Shown piece after piece: positions 1 through 10,013 of a DNA stretch of 64,000 nucleotides; position 1 is the stretch's first letter; each line of letters opens with the position of its first letter. The stretch spans positions 7,528,501 through 7,592,500 of the forward strand of contig JAZHRO010000012.1 of NCBI GenBank assembly GCA_037157565.1, given 5' to 3'. The DNA is from Thalassia testudinum (taxonomy: Eukaryota; Streptophyta; Magnoliopsida; Alismatales; Hydrocharitaceae). The notes beneath the pieces were generated by a model. The model ran no database searches and had not been told where the DNA came from. It saw only the letters and a program-made list of their open reading frames with translations. The position numbers and the translations under genes were made by a program.

Positions 1-3000
1 GGGCGACCAAGTCTTTTGGTTGCGACTGTATCGAGGAACATGATCCCGTGGAACCTTTGGTCGAGGAATGCCTCACCCTAAGTTCTGTCTCGGACCACCA
101 ATCTTGTTCTGACCCATCATCGTCTCTACCCATGGACCTCTGTAGGGCTGATTACCATCAAACAACACCATTTGAGGAGATTGATGTTGGTCAACTCCCG
201 CCTTTCCCTTTTCCTTCGACTGTTGTTCCACCCGCACCCGAACTAAAGTCGCTACCTGAGAATCTCAAGTATATCTTCCTGGGACCTGACCAGACCTTCC
301 CTGTGATTATTAACTCTCATCTAACCAAGGATCAGGAACTCAGGTTGACCGTGACCCTTTCGGAACATTGGGCTACCATTGGATGGACCATTTCAGACTT
401 AAGAGGAATTAGCCCCGCCTATTGCACTCATAAGATTTACCTGGAAGACGGGGCACGACCCTCCTGCCAGATGCAGAGACGATTAAACCCAAATATGCGG
501 GATGTCGTTAAGAAAGAAATTATCAAGTGGCTTCACGCTGACATCATCTATCCCATCTCTGACAGCCCTTGGGTGAGCCCCACTCAAGTGGTTCCGAAGA
601 AAGCTGGGCTCACCGTTGTCACCAATGAGCATGGCGAATCCATCCCCACCCGCACCACCACCTCATGGCGGATGTGTATTGATTACATGAAGCTCAATGA
701 AGCAACCAAGAAAGGTCATTTCCCCTTGCCATTCATTGACCAGATACTTGAAAGATTGGCAGGGCAAAAGTATTTTTGCTTTTTGGATGGATATTCAGGG
801 TATAACCAAGTCGCAATTGCTCCTGAAGATCAAGAGAAGACCACATTCACTTGCCTGTACGGCATGTTTGCATTCCGTCGTATGCCGTTCGGGTTATGCA
901 ACGCACCTGCTACCTTTTAGTGTTGCATGCTAGCCATTTTTTCAGAAATGGTGGGTGAATACTTGGAGATCTTTATGGATGATTTCTCTGTATTTGGGAA
1001 TTCATTCAACCATTGTTTGAGCAACTTGGAAAAAATCCTGAAAGGATGTATCGAGGTTAATTTGGTGTTAAGTTGGGAAAAGAGCCATTTTATGGTTCAA
1101 GAAGGAATCGTCCTCGATCACATCGTATCGCATAGGGGCATTGAGGTGGATTGGGCCAAAGTTGATCTAATTTCCAAACTTCCTCTACCTAGCTCGGTAA
1201 GGCAGATCCGTTCAATCCTGGGACATGTTGGTTTCTACCAAAGGTTTATCAAAGACTTCTCCAAGCTTTCCAAACCCTTAACCGACCTTCTGGCCAACGA
1301 CGCCTTATTCCACATGACCTCTGATTGCATCAAGGCTTACCACATCCTCCGAGACTTAGTTTCCACAGCACCTGTACTTTAGCCCCCGGATTGGTCCCAG
1401 GACTTTGAGATTATGTGTGATGCATCAAATTTTGTCATAGGCGCTATCTTGGGACAAAGACAAGACAAGAAACCCGTGGTGATCTACTACACGAGCAAGA
1501 CGTTGGGCAAGGCCCAATGAAATATACAGTCATAGAGAAAGAATTGCTCGTTGTAGTTTTCAGACTTGAGAAGTTCCAATCTTACCTGCTGGGATCCCAC
1601 GTAACCATTTATACTGACCATTCAGCCATCTGGCACCTGTTGGCTAAAAAGGATGCGAAGCCCAGGCTCATCAGATGGATCTTGCTCTTGTAGGAATTTG
1701 ACCTGGAAATCTGCGATAAAGCCGGATCAAAGAATGTGGTGGCTGACCATTTATCTAGACTTCACCTAGACCACATTGGACCCTCCCTGCCTTTATCCGA
1801 CACCTTTCCTGATGAACACATTTTGGCTGTGCAAGACAAGAAACTACCTTGGTATGCTGACTATGTCAACTACCTAGTTGTAGGACAGACCCTTCACAGC
1901 TGGTCCAGACAGCAACGGGACAAGTTCTTGACCGAGGCCAAGCATTATTTCTGGGATGATCCATGCTCATCAGATGGATCCTGCTCTTGCAGGAATTTGA
2001 CTTGGAAATCCGCGATAAAGCCAGATCAAAGAATGTGGTGGTTGACCACTTATCCAGACTTAACCTAGACCACATTGGACCCTCCCTGCCTTTATCCGAT
2101 ACCTTTCCTGATGAACACATTTTGGCTGTGCAAGACAAGAAACTGCCTTGGTATGCTGACTATGTCAACTACCTGGTTGTAGGACAGACCCCACACAGCT
2201 GGTCCAGATAGCAACGGGACAAGTTCTTGGCCGAGGCCAAGCATTATTTCTGGGATGATCCCATGCTGTTTCACCTATGTGCCGAGTAGATTATCAGGCA
2301 GTGTATCCCTGAGGATGAAGTTCAGACTGTGCTATCTTTCTGTCATGACCAAGCTTGTGGTGGCCACTTCTCAGGAAAGAAAACGGCTGCGAAGGTTCTG
2401 CAGTCTGGATTTTACTGGCCTTCCTTATTTAAGGATGCACACAACTTTGCCAAGACTTGCTCTCGCTGTCAAACGCTGGGGATCATGACCAGAAAAGATA
2501 TGATGCCCCTCCAACCCATTTTGATTGTCGAGATCTTCGATGTTTGGGGTATTGATTTTATGGGTTCCTTCCCACCATCCAACAGCTTTGAGTACATCCT
2601 AGTCTCGTAGACTATGTCTCTAAATGGATTGAAGCTGTCGCCACCTGCCGATGCGATCATAAGACTGTCATGGACTTTGTTAAGTAAAACATCTTTTCCC
2701 GATTTGGAATACCAAAGGCCATGATCAGTGATGGTGGAAGTCATTTTATTCACTCCCAATTCCGTGCCCTACTTAGAAAATACAGGGTTAACCACTACAT
2801 CGCTACCCCGTATCATCTGCAAACAAATGGGCAGACCGAGGTCTCAAATAGACAAATCAAGAACATTCTACAGAAGACTGTGAGACCTGACAGGAAGGAT
2901 TGATCCACACTATTGGATGATTCCCTGTGGGCATATCGGATTGCTTTCAAGACCTCAATCGGCATGTCGCCTTATCGCCTGGTCTTTGGCAAAGCTTGCC

Positions 3001-3425
3001 ACCTTCCTGTCGAGTTGGAACACTGGGCTTACTGGGCCGTCAAACAGTGTAACATGGATTCCCAGTTAGTTGGTGCGCAGAGGACGCTCCAACTCTTTGA
3101 GCTCGAAGAAATTCATTGGGATGCCTTTGAGAACAATCGGCTGTATAAGGAGAAAATGAAAGCCGTCTATGACTGACTCATCCATAAAAAGGCCTTTGAG
3201 CCTAACCAGCAAGTCTGGCTTTTTGATGTCCGTTTGAAACTCTTTCCAGGGAAGCTCAGGTCCAAGTGGACAGGACCATTTAGGGTGGTCAAGCCCCACT
3301 CCAATGGGGTAGTTGAAATCGCTAATCCGAACACTGGACACACTTTCACAGTCAATGGCTAGAGATTGAAACACTTCCTAGCTCAGGTTCCCCCAAAGGA
3401 GATTGTCACCCTCATTGAAGGATGA
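1..3425 (+). pseudogene. Athila-like pol (RT-RNase H-integrase), decayed
   Basis: Remnant of the polyprotein that reverse-transcribes and integrates the element; the reading frame is open leftwards out of the window. RT spans about 450-1300, with FLDGYSGYN (around 783) and FMDDFSVFG (around 972) keeping the catalytic aspartates. RNase H follows at about 1410-1740. Integrase spans about 2300-3425: N-terminal HHCC zinc site (HDQACGGHF, CSRCQ) and all three DDE residues (GIDF, ISDGG, QTEVSN). Nine in-frame stops are visible: TAG at 918, 1380, 1691, 2209, 2287 and 3360; TGA at 2901 and 3174; TAA at 2685. Frame breaks lie near 1520, at the 1966 duplication joint and near 2605. Catalytic residues survive but no functional product is possible. 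The last stop, TGA 3423-3425, is the natural end. Confidence 0.88.
1667..2264 (+). repeat. 299-bp tandem duplication inside pol
   Basis: The segment from CTCATCAGATGGAT at 1667 recurs at 1966 with a period of 299 bp. It covers the end of RNase H and the linker to integrase. Because 299 is not a multiple of three, the duplication breaks the frame. The copies differ at only a few positions. Copy 1 has TAG at 1691 where copy 2 has CAG (1990); copy 2 has TAG at 2209 where copy 1 has CAG (1910). Confidence 0.9.
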
Positions 3426-3582
3426 CACGAGCACCGCCCTGCTGGAGGCATTAAACTTAGTGCTTCTTGGGAGGCAATCCAGAAGATTCAGACTGATCAG
3501 GTATTCTACTTCACTCGGGTAATATCTTTTCAAACCCCTGTTGCATCCATGTATTTGTCAATGAGGACATTGTCCAACTTAA

Positions 3583-3596
3583 GCATGGGGGGGTGG
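3583..3596 (+). other. Internal polypurine motif GCATGGGGGGGTGG
   Basis: G-run preceded by GCAT, 158 bp after the pol stop and 1.18 kb before the LTR. The same motif occurs at the equivalent place in the other two Athila-like elements (42911 on +, 52550-52561 on -). It resembles a polypurine tract, the RNase H-resistant primer of plus-strand DNA, but is not adjacent to the LTR. Confidence 0.6.
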
Positions 3597-3975
3597 TAAA
3601 TTGCATGATTCTGAGCTCATTTAATCAGTATGAATAGAATAAAATTAAAAAAAAAATTGAATTTAGGAAGAAAAACTTAGGCATTAGAAATTTATCAATA
3701 GTGGAAAATAATACGGAAAGAACTTGAACACTTAGACTTTTCAGGCCTTTAGGCCTAATCAGCCCTGGTGTCCATTAAAATATGGATTTAGCTTCAAATC
3801 CTTGCAACCATAATCTACTCTAATCCACTAACTAAATAAGGTGATAAGTATACGACTTATCAACTCATCCCCTAACTCATAAGAACTTTTAGTCTAAGCA
3901 TCTGCACACATTTTTGCACAGACTCACTACTCGGAGATTCTGACAAAAATTGGGTAGCTAATGAACTTTCTAAGG

Positions 3976-4218
3976 TGGTATGACTGGTAAGTTGTCATGG
4001 GTAACAGCCCATTGGCAGGTTATCTAGAGCCCAGCCACGGGACCACCTCCTCTTTATTGCCTCTAGGTAAATTTGAGATCAGAGAAGCCACCTACCAAAT
4101 AATAAAAAAAAAAGAAGAAAAAAGAGAACAAAATAAACCACACTTCACCGCACGAGTATGGCTGGAAAGTGATCGTGGGTAAAAGCCCATTGGTCGGTTG
4201 TCCAGAGCCCAGCTCAGT
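3976..4218 (+). repeat. Degenerate direct repeat, two ~63-bp modules
   Basis: Modules at 3976-4040 and 4154-4218 (period about 178 bp) share GGGTAA.AGCCCATTGG and AGAGCCCAGC. A differently worded two- to three-copy repeat lies at the same place in the element at 33489-46580 (43682-43832). Confidence 0.6.
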
Positions 4219-5560
4219 AAAAGCATAAAAAGAACCAAAACACTTAAGGAAGAAGCGGGGAAGTAGAGCAAGCCAGGGAGATATACATTGAAAAAATCCC
4301 TGTGTTGACCCTAATTAAGACAAACATAGGGAGAAAGCTACCGATCGAACAAATATACCTTCAGGCAAAACACTTCCTCTTCTGGTCACCTAAGGGCATA
4401 GAAACCCGAAGTCTGTCTAAATTACCGTTGAGTGAGTCTATCAAAATCTTCACACCAAGATGCTTAGCACTTAGATTTTTGTCCGAGTTTTGGGTAGGTT
4501 GGATAGTCGTAAAAAGTTACCAACACATTCTTAACTCCAAAAATCTAAAAATAAGAAAAAAATGTATATATACATGCATTAAAGCAAGGATCCAGGAGAT
4601 TCATATTTTGGTAGACACTCGGGCGCTGCTTAGTCTTTGTAGATTAAGATCTTAGTATATTTCCTCCTATTGACAAGTGACAAAATGTCCAAGTAGTTAC
4701 TTCTTAAATTCTGATTGAAAATAAAGGTTAGAATAAATTTTTGCTAGGGACTAGCAAGGAGTAAGCATGAGGGTATGATAACACTGCATCTTGGGGTGAT
4801 AATTCTGTCAATTGGGGTTTATCTTAAGAGCAAAATGCATAGATAACACATCATAAATAGGAATAAGAGCATCGCATGCATTGCACATCAAGATTACTTA
4901 TAATGCATTATTAACGGCTATGTGTACAAGAACATGTCGAAACAAGCCTCATATGAGCAATCGGACCGCACGGATGGATTCAGAGCGACGAATGGAGTCC
5001 AACGGACTCAAAATTAGCCAAATCCGACATCCGGAGCTCCTGCAATGGGGCCAAGAAGTTCTAACTGTTGATCTGATGATCAACGGCCCACAGCGTGCCA
5101 CGTGGTGCCCACTCAACGCATCCTCGCCACCGACCGCTTTTGCCTTCACCCAGAGGAGGAATCTTAGCCGTTGATCTTCGATCGAACGGCTGAGAGCCTC
5201 TTGCGCACCTACACTCTTCGCGACCTTCCGCAGCAACAGTGCAGCGGTCGACCGCCTCACGCCCGCACACCCAGCGCGGGATCGAACAGCGCTGCGTAGA
5301 AATTGCGAGGCGAAGGCGCACTGAGGGAATTTGAGCCACCTGATCAATAGCGAACGGCGAGGATCGAGTCGCGTGGCGCATCTGATGCGCACGGACACTC
5401 GCGCACGCGATGATGCGGCAGAAGAGCACGCCCTTCGCGAGATTTCAGCCGTTCGATCTTCGATCGGACGGCTTACAAGGCACATGTGCAGATCGCCACA
5501 GAGGTAGAACAGGGCTCGCTCGCGATCGACGAGCGAAGGGGGTTACATAGACAGATTTTG

Positions 5561-5600
5561 TATGGGTTTAGCGACGTCCCATACGTCGCTAAAGCCCATA
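5561..5600 (+). promoter_or_regulatory. Inverted repeat with two ACGT cores upstream of TATA
   Basis: Inner arms TTTAGCGACGT (5567-5577) and ACGTCGCTAAA (5583-5593) are perfect complements around CCCAT. With a one-base bulge the pairing extends outward through TATGGG and CCCATA. It ends 25 bp before the TATA box. ACGT cores are typical plant bZIP targets; its role as an operator is inference. Confidence 0.55.
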
Positions 5601-5624
5601 CTTAAATTAAAAAACCCTTTTGCC

Positions 5625-5632
5625 TATATAAA
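5625..5632 (+). promoter_or_regulatory. LTR TATA box (TATATAAA)
   Basis: TATATAAA in the context CCTATATAAACTCC, at about position 850 of the 1404-bp LTR, where the U3 promoter is expected. No other TATA element of this quality was noticed in the LTR. Confidence 0.6.
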
Positions 5633-5952
5633 CTCCATCCAACCACCCATGGAAGGGCATTCAATTCACTTGCAAGTGCTCTACCCCACTCATAGCCACC
5701 ATTAGCTCTCTTTGTAATCGTCAGAGCCGAGAAGCCGCCGACGGAGCCCCTCTCCACCGCTGTGGCTGCCTCGTCGTCTTCTCTCTCTCTTTCCTTTTTT
5801 ATCTTAAGCTTTTCTTTACTTGTGTTTAAGCATTTGTCTAGTGTTATAATTGTAAAACTAGAGTTACATGTCAAATGAAGTTGTTTCCTATCTAGATATT
5901 TACCCTCTTTTATGTTTAAGTTGCATGTTGTGAATGAAAAATTCTAACCCTA

Positions 5953-5988
5953 TTCTCTCTCTCTCTTTCTCTCTTTCTCTCTCTCTCA
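5953..5988 (+). repeat. CT-rich microsatellite
   Basis: Interrupted (CT)n with TTT interruptions, downstream of the LTR TATA box, probably in the transcribed leader. Confidence 0.7.
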
Positions 5989-6179
5989 CTTGCTTTTCAC
6001 CCACGTCTTTTCACAAGCAAAAACCTATTATTTCCGTGACATTAAGTGACAAGAAAAATCTGGTTTTCACGCCTCCCTGAGATCGACACTTAGACTCACA
6101 TCCATTTCTTCATTTAAAATCGACGTTGCGAGCGTAAGCTATAACGACTCTTTTAAACATACGCGTCTCCCGCGCGTCA

Positions 6180-6965
6180 GAAACGAACCCGTCTGTGTGA
6201 GACGTTGATGGTGGAGGATGGAAGCGGCCCTACTAGCAGGAGCACTCACAGGGCCGCTGCGAGAGGGGGCTCACGGCATTAGTGGGGGAGCTGTCTCGTT
6301 CTGCGGGTACACCTGGTACCTTTGGGGGCCCCAGACAAGGACTCACCGACTGCAGTAGACCCCCGCCTAGCCTCCATCAGGGGCAGCAGATAGAGGGAGG
6401 AGGTCGTCTTCCCCTCTGCTACCAATGTAGCCATCCGAGCCACATACGGAGGGACTGCCCATCCAAGGCTAGAACACAGCATACGCTCCCTGCATCGAGC
6501 ACTGGAGGCTGCGGTTACCAGGCCCGATGGGGAGGACATCATTCACGAGGAGGGTACTGGCCAGCTGCTTCTCACCCGGCCCAGAGCATGGCTGCTTCTT
6601 CTGCACCGAGGGCTGAGAGGCATATTAACGCCTTGGCTCACGGAGATGCTAGAGTTTCTAGCTCTGTAGTAGCAGGTATGGTTTTAGTTTCCAGTAGGCT
6701 CGTTTACACACTTTTCGATTCTGGTGCCACACACTCGTTTGTTTCTACGGGTTTTGCTGTCAGCTTGGGGTCAAGCAGTGTCCTTTTAGAGGAGCCATTC
6801 CTGATTAGAGGCCCAGGTGGATAGGTGTTCATCGCTGAGGAGGTTTTCACTGACTGTGAGGTCATAATAGGGGGACATGGTCTCCCGATTGACCTGATCA
6901 TGATCTCGATGGAGGATTTCGGTGTAATCCTCGGAATGAACTAGCTGGTTGCTTACCATGCCCTA
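6180..6965 (+). pseudogene. Tekay-like gag C-terminus and protease, decayed
   Basis: The open frame around 6282-6824 encodes a single CCHC zinc knuckle (CYQCSHPSHIRRDC, CX2CX4HX4C, about 6417-6458) for RNA binding, then a retropepsin motif LFDSGATHSF (about 6711-6740) with the catalytic Asp. The N-terminal capsid part of GAG, normally some 300 residues, is absent; the segment begins at the end of the Athila-like LTR. A TAG at 6822 and a later TAG near 6942 (inferred Trp codon) interrupt the frame. Protease Asp and knuckle cysteines are intact, so decay is mainly by stops. Confidence 0.8.
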
Positions 6966-8385
6966 GTGGACTGCTTTGGGAGGAAGATTATTTTCTTCAT
7001 ACCAGAGTTACCTCCCTTCGAGTTCCATGGCCAGCTAGTAGACGAAGGATTCAGGTGCATTTTCGCACTTCGGGCAATGAAGCTATTGAGCCAGGGATGC
7101 GAGGGCTTCGTCGCTTGTGTTGTGGTAGAGCCTAGCCCCGTGGCTGACTTACAAAGTATTCCGGTAGTCCGTGAGTTCCCCGACGTCTTTCCAGAGGAAC
7201 TGCCAGGACTATCACCTGAGCATGAGATCGAGTTTGAGATCTCACTAGTACTAGGGATCGGCCCCATTTCAACTGGACTGTACTAAATGGCCCCGCTTGA
7301 GCTGCGAGAGCTCAAGTCATAGTTACAGGACTTGCTAGAGAAGGGCTTCGTGAGGCCCAATGCCTCCCCGTGGGGAGCCCCTGTTCTATTTGTGAGAAAG
7401 AAGGATGGTACTCTTCGGCTGTGCATCGACTACAGACAGCTGAACTGGGTCACCGTTAAGAACAAGTACCCACTGCCTCGCATCGATGTTCTATTCGATC
7501 AGCTGAGAGATGCCATAGTATTTTCCAAGGTAGATCTGAGGTCGGGCTATCATCAGTCGAGGATCAGGGAGATCGACATCTTCAGGATGGCTTTTCACAC
7601 GCGGTATGGTCACTACGAGTTCTTGGTCATGTCATTTAGGCTGACCAATGCCCCGTTGCTTTCATGGACCTGATGAACTGCGTCTTCCAGCCATACTTAG
7701 ATCAGTTCATGGTGGTTTTTATTGACGACGTACTCATCTACTCCCAGGACCTAACTCAGCACAGACAGCATCTTCGCATGGTCTTGAACACTTTGAGACG
7801 GCACAAGCTGTACGTCAAATATAGCAAGTGCGAGTTCTGGTTGGGTCAGGTTATCTTCTTGGGCCATGTGATCTCGGGAGATGGGCTGGTGGTGGATCCA
7901 GCCAAGGTTGAGGCTGTACTCAGGTGGGAGAGGCCACGTACAGTGATGGAGATTCGCAGTTTCTTGGGGCTGGCAAGTTACTACAGGTAGTTTATCCGAG
8001 GATTCTCATAGATCGCGCATCCTATGACTTAGTTGACCCAGAAGGACGTGCCCTTTGCATGGATAAACGAGTGTGAGTCTTGCTTCCAGAAGCTGAAGGA
8101 GAGGCTGACCTTCGCTCCTGTAGTTACCATCCCAGATAGCAGTGGTTTTCGCATTGAAGACATGGAGGCATTACTTGTACGGAGAGACGTTCGAGATTTT
8201 CACTGACCACAAGAGCCTTAGATATCTGTTTGACCAGAAGGAGCTCAACAAGAGACAAAGACGTTAGTTGGAGCCCCTGAAGGACTACAAGTACAGCATC
8301 TCCTACCATCCAGGGAAAGCCAATGTGGTGGCTGATGCCTTGAGCCTGAAGGTGCCTGCCCACTTGGCTTGTTTACAGGCATAGA
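6966..8385 (+). pseudogene. Tekay-like reverse transcriptase/RNase H, decayed
   Basis: RT begins near 7280 (MAPLELRELKS), with LCIDYRQLN and the first catalytic Asp in [12 protein letters not shown] (around 7528). It shifts frame near 7660 and continues with [10 protein letters not shown] (around 7718), which holds the catalytic Asp pair. Stops include TAG at 7988 and two more TAGs within the next 50 bases. RNase H resumes at about 8145 with a segment like [15 protein letters not shown]. The block that should precede it, including the first catalytic Asp, is missing between about 8135 and 8145, so RNase H is truncated internally. The RNase H end (YHPGKANVVADALS) is recognisable at about 8307-8345. 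Confidence 0.8.
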
Positions 8386-9913
8386 GTTGGAGACTCACGG
8401 AGGAGGTGAGTAGTTGGCGACCCTAGGAGTCACAAGGGTACTGCGGGGTGGTGATAGTGGCGAGGCAGACACGACCAGAGCTGATGGATCATATCGTGAC
8501 TAGGCAGATGACGGATCCATATCTACAGACACTGCGAGATCGGATATTGACAGGAAGCCTAGGAGAGTTCTCATTCATTGATGGGGTTCTACGTATGTGG
8601 GGACACTTGTGCGTTACTAGAGACGAGAAGCTATTGAGAGAGCTCCTGACTAAGGCACACGGATCCAGATTCACCATACATCCCAGGAACACGAAGATGT
8701 ACCATGACTTATGACGTGATTTCTGGTGGAGGGGCATGAAGCGGGATGTTGGTCATTTTGTTCAACAGTGTCTGATATGTCAGCAGGTGAAGGCCGAGCA
8801 TCGGAGGCCTGCAGGGCCGTTACAGCTGCTTCCCATGCCAGAGTGGAAGTGGGAGAGTGTCACTATGGACCTGGTAGTAGGGTTACCCGTGACACAATGA
8901 GGACACGACACAGTCTGGGTGATAGTAGACAGATTGACGAAATCGACACGTTTTCTGTAGATTCGCATCACGTCTGGACCAACATAGCTAGCGGAGCACT
9001 ACATTCGAGATGTGGTGTGCCTTCAGGTGGTCCCTCACGAGATTATTTCAAATAGAGACACTCGTTTCACTTCTCAGTTTTTGTCAGAGTTTCAGTGTGC
9101 TCTGGGGACTCGTTTGAGGTTCAGTACGGCATATCACGCCCAGCCGACGGACAGTCAGAGTGCACCATTCAGACCCTTGAGGACCTTCTACGTGCTTGTG
9201 TACTAGACTGGAGGGGTTCCTGGGAGGAGCATTTTCCCCTGACAGAGTTTGCATACAACAGGTATCACTCAAGCATTGGCATGGCACCGTATGAGGCCTT
9301 ATACGGGAGGAGGTGTACTACTCCCTTGAGCTGGGTTGGGGTGGGGACTAAGTGGGAGGTTGGTTCCAGGTTGATACGTTAGAGTCAGGAGGTGATCGAG
9401 CAGATCCATCGACGACAAGGTACCGTCAGGAGCAGGTAGAAGAGCTATGCTGATTTGAAGCGTAGAGAGGTACAATTTGAGGTTGGGGATCACGTCTTCC
9501 TCTATGTTTCACCCATGAAGGGCTTGTAGAGGTTTGGGGTGAGAGGGAAGCTTACGCCATGATTTGTGGGGCCTTTTGAGGTCCTGGAGCGGGTAGGACC
9601 CATTGCTTACCAGCTTGCCCTTCCTCCCCAGCTTTCTGGAGTACATGACGTGTTTCACATGTCCAACCTCAAGAAATACATCGCCGATCCCAGCCATGTT
9701 ATGAGCCACGAGAGCATCAAGGTGGGAGACTACTTGACCTATCCCGAGAGGCATGTACAGATACTAGACCGAGCCATCCGGAGATTGGGACGGAAGGAGG
9801 TGCCCCTGGTGAAGGTCCTGTGGAGAAGCCAGTAGTACGAGGAGGCCACTTGGGAGCCTAAGGTGGTGATGCGAACACAGTATCCCAAGCTTTTTCACTG
9901 TACGTCGTTCTAA
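8386..9913 (+). pseudogene. Tekay-like integrase with C-terminal chromodomain, decayed
   Basis: The integrase zinc-binding region is readable over about 8640-8800 (H..H; CLICQQ). The catalytic core starts with the first Asp in TMDLVVGLP (about 8866). The second catalytic Asp is replaced by Asn (ISNRDTRF, about 9053, a G-to-A change), and the Glu region is split between frames near 9150. The C-terminus (9566-9913) carries DVFHMSNLKKYIADP and the chromodomain core EVPLVKVLWRSQ..YEEATWEP, which reads marks such as methylated histone H3 in active relatives. TAG at 9833 interrupts the chromodomain and TAA at 9911 ends the frame. Chromodomain type and flanking motif favour the Tekay/Del clade. Confidence 0.8.
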
Positions 9914-10013
9914 CCTACTTCGATCCTCTTTAAGTTTGTTACGCGCATTTATTTTTATTTTCTCACCCTAGTCAGCTCAAGTTTCGGAGATGAAACTTCC
10001 TTTAACTTTGTTA

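Larger units (their letters stand above)
3426..4775 (+). other. Non-coding 3' region of the Athila-like element
   Basis: The sequence between the pol stop and the 3' LTR is AT-rich with several A-runs. It holds a polypurine motif at 3583-3596, a degenerate module present twice (3976-4040 and 4154-4218), and a second polypurine-like stretch just before the LTR. Some Athila elements carry an env-like gene here. The longest open stretch (4302-4655, 117 codons) shows no signal peptide, membrane segment or recognisable similarity, so I call no gene. Confidence 0.7.
1..6179 (+). mobile_element. Athila-like Ty3/Gypsy element, 3' part
   Basis: Only the 3' portion of this element lies in the window. 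Order on the + strand is protease-RT linker, RT, RNase H and integrase (to 3425), a 1.35-kb non-coding tail, then an LTR at 4776-6179. The clade is inferred from the RT box FMDDFSVFG, the Athila-type RT block and the long non-coding 3' region, which matches the two other Athila-like elements in this window. The end at 6179 (GTCA) is placed by matching the last ~30 bases to the 3' LTR end at 46580, so it may be off by a few bases. The sequence to its right is Tekay-like gag, so the element probably sits inside that older chromovirus; the left flank needed to confirm a target duplication lies outside the window. Confidence 0.85.
4776..6179 (+). repeat. 3' LTR of Athila-like element (1404 bp)
   Basis: Starts TGATAACACTGC directly after a purine-rich tract (GCATGAGGGTA), the same context as the LTR start at 44271. 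The end ..GTCA at 6179 is inferred by alignment to another Athila-like LTR end. It contains a TATA box (5625-5632), a large ACGT-containing inverted repeat just upstream (5561-5600), a CT microsatellite (5953-5988), and near the end GAGATCGACACTTAGAC, comparable with TGTTCGACCTCAGAC in the other LTRs. Several open stretches here (for example 4949-5485 minus) are chance ORFs in GC-rich U3 sequence. Confidence 0.75.

Noticed and set aside
4302..4655. Possible env-like ORF in the Athila-like 3' tail
   Set aside because: 117 codons without signal peptide, membrane anchor or matching frame in the other two elements.
4949..5485. 178-codon Arg/Ser-rich open frame, minus strand
   Set aside because: Lies in GC-rich U3 of an LTR, overlaps other open frames in both directions, no recognisable domain.
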